In this document: piece by piece, positions 17,679 to 24,245 of the stretch | How the letters are laid out: each line of letters opens with the position of its first letter | Position numbering within the stretch: the stretch's first letter is position 1 | From: Verrucomicrobiia bacterium | GTDB lineage: Bacteria > Verrucomicrobiota > Verrucomicrobiia > Limisphaerales > UBA11358 | Length of the DNA: 37,856 nt | Assembly: GCA_030038175.1 (NCBI GenBank) | Contig: JASHPN010000103.1 | Coordinates: 1 to 37,856 of the forward strand | Direction of reading: 5' to 3' | Notes under the pieces: model-generated | Seen by the model: the letters and a program-made list of their open reading frames with translations, nothing else | The model's database searches: none | Told to the model about the DNA's origin: nothing | Translations under genes and position numbers: made by a program

Positions 17679-17837
17679 CGGAGCGCGGCTGTGTCCCGCA
17701 TGGCGGGATCAGCCGCAGCATGTCCGCAACGGATCGAGTCGTACCTGTAGGCAGGTCTTCCGGCTGCCAGGATTGCGGCTGGTGCTATCGCACACCGACC
17801 TTCGCCGAAGCTACGGCGGGCAGGCAGCCGCGCTCCG
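17679..17837. repeat. MITE-like 159-bp element with perfect 13-bp inverted ends
   Basis: CGGAGCGCGGCTG at 17679-17691 is matched exactly in inverted orientation by CAGCCGCGCTCCG at 17825-17837. Inside are small hairpins (ACCTG-TAGG-CAGGT at 17743-17756; CGCCG-AAGCTA-CGGCG at 17803-17818). The segment around 17799-17827, read on the plus strand, would encode TFAEATAGRQ, a peptide I recognise as a recurrent translation of dispersed intergenic repeats. No coding potential and no clear target duplication are seen. It lies in the leader between the pseudopilin stop and the GH92 start. Confidence 0.75.
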
Positions 17838-17891
17838 AATTTTGAAGAATTTTGTCTCACACCCGAACAGAATCTATAGCCTGATAATGGG

Positions 17892-18851
17892 TTAAAATGG
17901 CCAGGCATAGCCCTGGGCGGGCGCTGTGACATGCGGGGCCAGCCAGCCGCAATCTTCCTTGGCTCCATCCCTCTGCGTTTCCGGAACAGTGCTGCCGGTA
18001 AAATCTGGTATCAGTCCCGGCTGCTGCCAGCGATGGATTTCACAATGGCCGTCGGCAAACCCAAAACTCTGGCCGTTGTCGTGCCATTTGGTCGGCACAT
18101 CCACCCATAAATAGGATCCTGGACTGGGATTGGCCGGCATCTCAAAGGCAAAATCAGGATTGTTCTTGCTGTCGGGATCCTCTTCGGTAAATACAAACAG
18201 GTCAGAGGGTCCCGGATCAATGACGTCTCCGTCTTTATCATAGCTGCGATAAATCGGCCTGCTATTTCCCAAAGGCGTACCGCATCCCACAATAACGGCC
18301 CACTGGCCCTGCGGGCTTGAGGGCCCGGGACCATTCCGGCTCCAGTCTGACCCGGGGCCAACGGTCTGGCTCATGTCATACGTCAATACGCGCGGCGCGC
18401 CCGTCAAACCAAATTGTTTGCTGATGTCCGCGGGACACCTGTACACCCTCGGATCCGTGACATACAGGGCCAACAGGCTGTACTGGGAGTCCACCAGCCT
18501 GACCCAATTCGTGTCATCCACATAGCCGCTGTAATCCTCCTCACAGGAGACCCAATCCAGTTTGTCAATAATGGTCGTGCTCGTGGTCGTGGGATTCATC
18601 GGGAAATTGCCGCTGTTGTCGCTCGTATATTCTTTCCAGCCGATCAAAATCTGGCGCAAATTGGCCATGCACTGGACCCCTTGCGCCTTTTTCTGGGCTG
18701 CGGCAAGCACCGGCATGAGGATGGCCGCCAAAATCGCGATGATGGCAATGACCACGAGCAATTCGATGAGCGTAAAGGCGCGTCCGGGCGGCTTCTGGCT
18801 CGCCGCCGATGCGCTGCCGGTCAGGCTTGTCGTCTCTGACGAATCACCCAT
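17892..18851 (-). CDS. H-X9-DG type pseudopilin (prepilin-like secreted protein)
   Basis: A 319-residue protein with a 25-residue basic/polar leader followed by the prepilin-peptidase site and hydrophobic helix (A|FTLIELLVVIAIIAIL, Glu at +5). It should be processed and assembled or anchored like a type II secretion pseudopilin. The soluble part contains repeated Trp/Asp-rich loops and ends with H-DNGQSFGFA-DG, the H-X9-DG signature of the large Verrucomicrobia/Planctomycetes pseudopilin group. The chosen ATG (18851) is preceded by GAAAGG with 4-base spacing and gives a leader of the same length as the neighbouring paralogue; an ATG at 18908 would add 19 residues. Its role is unknown. The position inside a glycan-degradation cluster suggests surface display or substrate capture. 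Confidence 0.87.
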   Translation of the reverse strand: MGDSSETTSLTGSASAASQKPPGRAFTLIELLVVIAIIAILAAILMPVLAAAQKKAQGVQCMANLRQILIGWKEYTSDNSGNFPMNPTTTSTTIIDKLDWVSCEEDYSGYVDDTNWVRLVDSQYSLLALYVTDPRVYRCPADISKQFGLTGAPRVLTYDMSQTVGPGSDWSRNGPGPSSPQGQWAVIVGCGTPLGNSRPIYRSYDKDGDVIDPGPSDLFVFTEEDPDSKNNPDFAFEMPANPSPGSYLWVDVPTKWHDNGQSFGFADGHCEIHRWQQPGLIPDFTGSTVPETQRDGAKEDCGWLAPHVTAPAQGYAWPF

Positions 18852-18981
18852 AGCGCCTTTCGCTCTATGGGAGGAAGTCGAGCAATCTTTTGGTTTCCTG
18901 TTCTTCATAACTTTACGGACTGGAGATCGTCTGTTTCTAATATTTAAATGTTCATGCAAATGTCGCAATGTCAATAGCATT

Positions 18982-19048
18982 TTTAAAAAATCGCACATTT
19001 GTCCTGCCAACGGATGTCAAGTGACGGTCATGGCGTGCCTCCAATACC
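18982..19048 (-). promoter_or_regulatory. Possible promoter of the first pseudopilin gene
   Basis: TTGGCA (19005-19010, minus strand) and TTTAAA (18982-18987) are 17 bp apart, the same -35 word and spacing as at sites A and B. About 31 bp further upstream GGTATTGG (19041-19048) repeats one half of the site A/B operator and the bases next to it, but without a convincing second half. Transcription would start near 18975, leaving a leader of about 120 nt. Confidence 0.35.
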
Positions 19049-19133
19049 TGGGGGGTTCGTGCGAACTTCACAATATCAGGGGCGGAAGCCGTCACTTTTT
19101 GAATTCGCTGGCGCGGGTCGGCCTCGTGTGTTG

Positions 19134-20132
19134 TCAGGGCTGATAAGTGGAACTGGGCGCGCCCACCGCCAGGCAGGTCGTGCGATGGGCGACCCAAAGG
19201 ATGTCCGCGTCCTTGGGTGCGGAAGTGGCTGTGCCTCCAATTTCAGCCGATTCATCGGCCGCCCAAAACATTTGGGGAATCGAGCCGGAATCCAACCATT
19301 CATGCACTTCCGCATGGCAGTCCGCAAAGGCAAATTCACAGGCATTTTCGTGCGCTTTGGTCGGCACATCAACCCAATAGGTCGCCAAAGGGGACGTCGG
19401 CATTTCAACGGCGAATGCGGCGTCATTGATGCTGTTGGGATGCTCCTCCAGCAACACCCACAAATCCGACGGCGATATGCCCTGGATCGAACCATCCCTG
19501 ATAAAAACTTTCCAGGGAAAGCCTCCCGGAGCGGCCTGATTTCCAGTCGAAAGCCAGTGACCCAGAACGTGGCTGCCGCTGACCGTCAGCCCATTCTCGA
19601 GCGGCCCCACTGCCTGGCTCATCGAATACGAGCGAACCCGCGGTTGCTCGTTCGCTCCCGTGCCTGCGGTCCCCCAGGTGCTCAGGTCCGCGGGGCATTT
19701 GTAGATCGCGGGGTTATTGACGTAAGGTCCCAGCACTGAATAATGCAGTTCCACCAAAAGCTGTTCGTTGGTCGCGTCTATGCCGGCATAAGTGGGCCAA
19801 CCGGGTCCGCCCGGCGTCACGGTCCCGCCCCGCATGTCCCCCGCGACCCAGCGGGGATAGGAGTTGTAATCCGGGCTGGGAGGAAAGCTGCCCGCATTGT
19901 CATCCGCATACATCCTCCAGGCAATCATCAACTGCCGCAGATTATTCATGCAATGAACCTGCCGCGCCCGGATCTCGGCTTTATTAAGCACCGGCATTAA
20001 CGCAGCCGCTAAAATGGCGATAATGGCTATGACCACCAGCAATTCAATGAGCGTGAACGCGCGCTCGTGCGCCTTCCCGCTCACACGCGATCCGCTCAAG
20101 GCCAAACGTGGATTGCCTGTTGGATCGTCCAT
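19134..20132 (-). CDS. H-X9-DG family pseudopilin, paralogue with a Gly-to-Cys change in the motif
   Basis: A 332-residue paralogue of the downstream pseudopilin. It has a 25-residue leader, the same processing site and helix (A|FTLIELLVVIAIIAIL), a conserved CMNNLRQLMIAWRMYADDN segment, and a C-terminal H-ENACEFAFA-DC, where the family's DG is DC (codon TGC, one base from GGC). Start ATG at 20132 was chosen because it gives a leader of identical length to that of the paralogue; an ATG at 20159 is possible. The gene lies 65 bp (38 bp from the longer start) downstream of the LamG protein, so the two are probably co-transcribed from site B. Function unknown beyond the pilin-like assembly class. 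Confidence 0.86.
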   Translation of the reverse strand: MDDPTGNPRLALSGSRVSGKAHERAFTLIELLVVIAIIAILAAALMPVLNKAEIRARQVHCMNNLRQLMIAWRMYADDNAGSFPPSPDYNSYPRWVAGDMRGGTVTPGGPGWPTYAGIDATNEQLLVELHYSVLGPYVNNPAIYKCPADLSTWGTAGTGANEQPRVRSYSMSQAVGPLENGLTVSGSHVLGHWLSTGNQAAPGGFPWKVFIRDGSIQGISPSDLWVLLEEHPNSINDAAFAVEMPTSPLATYWVDVPTKAHENACEFAFADCHAEVHEWLDSGSIPQMFWAADESAEIGGTATSAPKDADILWVAHRTTCLAVGAPSSTYQP

Positions 20133-20197
20133 GAGTCCGTCTCTGGTATTGGGCAACATGTTCCAGCAATCGTTCGCCGGACCTTTTTTTATCGTCC

Positions 20198-23100
20198 CTA
20201 CGGATAGATCAAGCGGTAGAACACGCTGCCATTGGTCAGATTGATGGGAACAGTAATCTCATTGGTATTTTGAGAATTAGGCACATTCACCCAGTTGGTG
20301 CCAAGGCCCACCGACAACTTGTTGGTCTGCGCCTGCAACTGCCATCCAATATGGTCGCTGGGCCAGCTCAAAGAGAGTTGCTTGTTCGTGACCTCAAACA
20401 CGATGTTGGTTGGGCCGGAGTTGAAGATGGAGACCGTCAATGAAGCGTTGGTGCTTCCCCAGGCATTGCTCACAGTCAATTGCAACTGGTCGCCATTCCA
20501 GCTTAAGGGAACATTGGGGTAGCTCAACGATACGTTGCCGCTGGCGTTGTTGGCCGTGCCCGCCGCGATGCCGGCGCCGGTAGTCATGTTTGTCCACCAA
20601 TAATTCATCGGGGGCGATCCCAGGGCCGTCACCGGGACGGTGAGAGTATAATTGGCGGCGCCGTTGCCGGTGGCAGGCGGAGTCGGGGCAAAATACGGCG
20701 AATTGGTGCCGCCGCCGGCGATATATTCGTTCTCCACCTCGAGCGGGCTTAACGCATAATTGAAGACGGCCACGTCGTTCATATAGCCTTCGAACTGATT
20801 TTCCAGGCTGGTGCCGACCGTTGCGGATCTTGCCCCGATGCTCATCTGATAGGTGGACGCCAGTATGCCGTCGCCTGAAGGCAGAGACGCCGTGCCCACC
20901 GGTTGGCCGTTAATGTAAAACACCACGTCTTGATTGGAAATTTCATCCACCACGCCTACCAAATGATACCACGTGCCGAGCAATGGGGACACGGCGCTGC
21001 TGACACCGTGCGTGATGCCCGAGGCGTCGCGGATGAAAAAGCGGAAACCGTGAGTGGTGAGCGTGTCTGAACCGCAATCCAAATTAAATTGCTCCCCGCC
21101 GCCGCCCCAACCCAGCGTCACCATGCCGGCATCGTAAGTCTGCACATAGCCATTCACCCAGGCTTCCACCGTAAAGGCCCTGCTCGAGCCGTAGGGCGTG
21201 CTAAAATTAATGCCCGCAATCGAGTTGGCGTCCTCATTGCCATAGTCGGTGTTATTGCCGTCAGGATCGTCGCCAAAATCGGCGGAAGTGTCCGAGGGAT
21301 CGGTGGTTGGATTGTAGCCCTGCTGGCCAAGCAATACGTTTGTATAGATGCCGTTGTTGCCACCGACATAATCTTCGCAAACGTATCCATTATCTCCGCC
21401 CCCATTGTCCGCTCCATCCAGATTGACGTCGTTCAACCGCCAGTAGCCGATCGGATTCAATGCCAGGACATTTGTTGGATAAGGAGCTGGTGGATCGGCA
21501 ATGACCTGCGCCGTCCAGACCATGCTGGTGATTGGAAGGGCATAGAGGTTCGTGACCACGCAATAATTGGTGAAGAAACCGATTTGAACATTGTTCATCA
21601 CCAAATTGCTGGCGGTCACTGCGGTGTCCCACACACCGTTGGTGTACCAGTGATAGGCAAAGGGTGGCGGCGCGCCGCCGACTTGCACCGAGAAACTGGG
21701 ACTGGCCCCCTCATACAAGGTGAAGAGGTTTGTGTAGGTGGCCGGAAGCTGGCCGATCAGTGTTGGCAGGATGTTGATGGTCAATTCCGCCACCGCGCTC
21801 GTGACGACGCCTTCGCTGTTGGTTACGACGACATAGTAGTTATTCGTGTAAACCCCATTGTGGACGCTGGCCGCTATGACATTCGTGGCCACAAAGGTCA
21901 AAACTCGATTGGTTGGGCCGAACGCAGTGACGTTCTTGCCACCGAAATTTGCCGGCTGACCATTAGTGACCCACTCATAATTCAGGGCTGGTGCTCCAAT
22001 GGCCACAAGGTCGAAGGTCGCGGTTTGGCCATAATTCACGGTGACATTCCCCGGCTGGTTGGTGATGTAGGGCGCATTGGTCAGCGCCGTGCTGGTGCCG
22101 GTCAAACCGTACACATCAATGCCATTCTGGGCCAGATTCTCCGGGTTAGTGTTGGTCACTATTAAGGTGAGCGTGTTGGAACCCAACTGGAACCCGCAAT
22201 TTGTGCCCGTGAACGAGAAAGGATCCGTTTCGACCCCGCCGGCATACACACCGTTTAAGATGATGTTGGTCACGCCATTGATGATGCACTGAATTTGAGA
22301 GCCGAGTTCCCCTCCGGCTGTTTGCAGGATCCCCGACAGCGTGGCGTTGGTTGGGGTTCCCTGGTCAATGACAAAGCTCGTGGTATAATCATAGACTCCG
22401 GTTTCAGTGCCGCTTCCGTCTTCCGGCCCGATCCACCCCGTCGGCGGCGGGGCCGGATTAAAGCCACTGCCGCTGGGAATGATGGTCCAGACCATCGCGT
22501 CGGGAATGATGCCATTCGGGTCCGGATCCACTGGCAGCGCCCAGTGCGGGTCAGCGCCGCCCACGTTCGTCAGCGAAGTGCCATTGTTCGCCTCGCCGGT
22601 CATGTAAAGACCATCAAAGCTTTGCAGGCCGACGGTCACCTGGACGACGGCGCTATTGGTGCCGCCATAGGCATTCGTCGCCGCCAGAAAATAACCGCCG
22701 GTGTTGAGCGCGGTGACGTTGGTGATGATCAAACTCGAATTGGTTTGGCCCGCCAGCAAATTCGTGACGCCGTTGGCGATTTGATACCACTGCTCCGTCG
22801 CGACCGGCAAGGAACCAAACACCACCGGGATCAACTGCAGGTTCACAGAATTGGCCACGGTCTCGCTGGTTGGAAGCCCGGCTACAGTGGGCGGCTCTGG
22901 AATATTGGTGTAATTGAAAACCATTTGGTCCGGATGCAGGCATACCTCGCAGATACGAACCTCGTCAATGTTGCCATCAAATCCCGCCCAGGAGAGATTT
23001 TCAGTGCTTACATTCTCGCGAGCGCTGCAGCCAATGTCGAGGACCGGGGTTTCGCCGGTCAAAATGCCGACGGTCGAAGTATATTTAGTGTTGTTCAAGG

Positions 23101-23992
23101 AGACGTTGGTCTGCCACAAAACATCGCAATTAGTCCGGGCCGGATCCATCAAAGTCCAATAGGTCGTCAATATGTTGGGCGTATCGCCATTGGTCGGGGC
23201 GTTTCCCGTATAGGTGACTGCCACATGATACCACTGTCCCTGAATGGCGGCGTCAGGGCCGTTGGTGGGAATAGGCGTGAGAGTACTGCCATACTGAACG
23301 TTGCCGATTGTGGAGCCGATGGCGAAAAAATCCAAATCCGCCCCCCCGCCGGTGATCGGATAGACGCCAAAGATAAATCCGCGAGTTCCGGCGGCACTGT
23401 CGGCGCACAGAATATCCTGCTGGCCATTTGGCAGATTTTGCGGGTTTTCGTCCAGATTAATCAGCGCCTCCATCGTGAACGCGCCGCTAACCGGGTTGCA
23501 GTAATTGGCGAGGTTTTCATAAACTGCGGTGGTCGCTGTTGGAACGGGATCAGACGCACCCGCTGGAGTGCCATAGTTAAGACCCTGTTGCATATAGGAG
23601 GATTCATTCGTCGTGAGTATGCAATAATTATAGCTCACATAGGGGACTCCATTCGTATAGGCTACGTAGGCCGGCTGTGCGTTGGACGCAAACTCAGTGG
23701 CGAGTGCGCCCCCATTGGCCACCGTGGGGAACGCGGGATTTCCCGGGACGTTGGTCATGGTAAAGCTGCCGACCCATCCGGTAAGGGAGGCCTGTTGGTT
23801 GCTCAACGCGTCATAGGCCAATGTGCCGCTGGTTTCGTCAAAGTGCCAAAGGTGCAGGGTGTTGCCGTCCACCGGATAGGGACCGGTCAAACCCGCGCGG
23901 CTGGTCCAGGCGCCCGCCATGGCCATGACGGCAAGCACGGTGCACAGACTGATACGGCCGCGGAATGGGGTCATCATCTCTCGAGTCTTCAT
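20198..23992 (-). CDS. Large secreted LamG/Ig-domain protein
   Basis: A 1264-residue exported protein, probably sugar-binding or surface-attached and not catalytic. After a signal peptide (about 1-33) there is a concanavalin-like LamG jelly roll (about 40-360; start LHLWHFDETSG, end DEVRICEVCLHPDQM), then an Ig-like domain (about 365-455). A middle section of Ig-like and other beta domains rich in Asn, Thr and Val follows. A second LamG domain lies at about 845-1090 (IGYWRLND to VAVFNYALSP). The C-terminal 60 residues (LSLSWPSDHIGWQLQAQTN to VFYRLIYP) resemble the tail of the GH16 enzyme in this window. No hydrolase motif was found. It is the first gene of a unit with the second pseudopilin, and its promoter carries operator site B. 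A role in holding glycans at the surface is inference. Confidence 0.8.
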   Translation of the reverse strand: MKTREMMTPFRGRISLCTVLAVMAMAGAWTSRAGLTGPYPVDGNTLHLWHFDETSGTLAYDALSNQQASLTGWVGSFTMTNVPGNPAFPTVANGGALATEFASNAQPAYVAYTNGVPYVSYNYCILTTNESSYMQQGLNYGTPAGASDPVPTATTAVYENLANYCNPVSGAFTMEALINLDENPQNLPNGQQDILCADSAAGTRGFIFGVYPITGGGADLDFFAIGSTIGNVQYGSTLTPIPTNGPDAAIQGQWYHVAVTYTGNAPTNGDTPNILTTYWTLMDPARTNCDVLWQTNVSLNNTKYTSTVGILTGETPVLDIGCSARENVSTENLSWAGFDGNIDEVRICEVCLHPDQMVFNYTNIPEPPTVAGLPTSETVANSVNLQLIPVVFGSLPVATEQWYQIANGVTNLLAGQTNSSLIITNVTALNTGGYFLAATNAYGGTNSAVVQVTVGLQSFDGLYMTGEANNGTSLTNVGGADPHWALPVDPDPNGIIPDAMVWTIIPSGSGFNPAPPPTGWIGPEDGSGTETGVYDYTTSFVIDQGTPTNATLSGILQTAGGELGSQIQCIINGVTNIILNGVYAGGVETDPFSFTGTNCGFQLGSNTLTLIVTNTNPENLAQNGIDVYGLTGTSTALTNAPYITNQPGNVTVNYGQTATFDLVAIGAPALNYEWVTNGQPANFGGKNVTAFGPTNRVLTFVATNVIAASVHNGVYTNNYYVVVTNSEGVVTSAVAELTINILPTLIGQLPATYTNLFTLYEGASPSFSVQVGGAPPPFAYHWYTNGVWDTAVTASNLVMNNVQIGFFTNYCVVTNLYALPITSMVWTAQVIADPPAPYPTNVLALNPIGYWRLNDVNLDGADNGGGDNGYVCEDYVGGNNGIYTNVLLGQQGYNPTTDPSDTSADFGDDPDGNNTDYGNEDANSIAGINFSTPYGSSRAFTVEAWVNGYVQTYDAGMVTLGWGGGGEQFNLDCGSDTLTTHGFRFFIRDASGITHGVSSAVSPLLGTWYHLVGVVDEISNQDVVFYINGQPVGTASLPSGDGILASTYQMSIGARSATVGTSLENQFEGYMNDVAVFNYALSPLEVENEYIAGGGTNSPYFAPTPPATGNGAANYTLTVPVTALGSPPMNYWWTNMTTGAGIAAGTANNASGNVSLSYPNVPLSWNGDQLQLTVSNAWGSTNASLTVSIFNSGPTNIVFEVTNKQLSLSWPSDHIGWQLQAQTNKLSVGLGTNWVNVPNSQNTNEITVPINLTNGSVFYRLIYP

Positions 23993-24080
23993 GGGATTTG
24001 GTCTTTTGGGTTAATCTCAAAGGCGCAAAGCATTTTGGCTTGGCTTTTTCATTTTGTTTGTGTGAGGATTTGTTTAGACA

Positions 24081-24125
24081 TTTTTACCGGCAAGATGGCT
24101 TTTTGCCAATACCCTCAATCGGGTG
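24081..24125 (-). promoter_or_regulatory. Promoter and NarL-like operator of the LamG/pseudopilin unit (site B)
   Basis: Operator TACCCTC-AA-TCGGGTG (24110-24125, plus-strand reading) abuts the -35-like TTGGCA (24104-24109, minus strand), with the -10-like TAAAAA (24081-24086) exactly 17 bp away. After the -10 both sites continue with TG(T/C)CT, ACAAATC and then CAAAATGAAAA. Transcription would start near 24074, about 81 nt before the start codon. Matching operator, -35 word and spacing at sites A and B argue against chance. Confidence 0.62.
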
Positions 24126-24191
24126 AGTCCGCACCCCAAAACAGGTGAAGCGACAGCGGAAAGAAGTTGGGTTATCGGATTGATGGCGTGG

Positions 24192-24244
24192 TGGATTCCC
24201 TGGATTGATTTATCCATTAATCCAGCAATCCAATAATCCAATCC
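24192..24244. repeat. Short TGGATT-type repeat array, possible terminator
   Basis: The minus strand reads as irregular repeats of (A)TTGGATT with variants. CTGGATT (24200-24206) and AATCCAG (24219-24225) can pair as a 7-bp stem with a 12-base loop. It begins 1 base beyond the stop codon of the rhamnosidase at 24246-26540, so it could end that transcript before the site B promoter. Confidence 0.4.
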
Positions 24245-24245
24245 G

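Noticed and set aside
17659-17721. Longer N-terminus of the GH92 enzyme
   Set aside because: These codons lie largely within the inverted-repeat element and would bury the signal peptide.
22295-24148. 617-codon open frame on the plus strand
   Set aside because: Antisense to the LamG protein, whose signal peptide and domains are clear; the translation has no recognisable family.
24192-24244. CRISPR-like repeat array
   Set aside because: Repeat units are too short and irregular, there are no spacers of constant length, and no cas genes are nearby.
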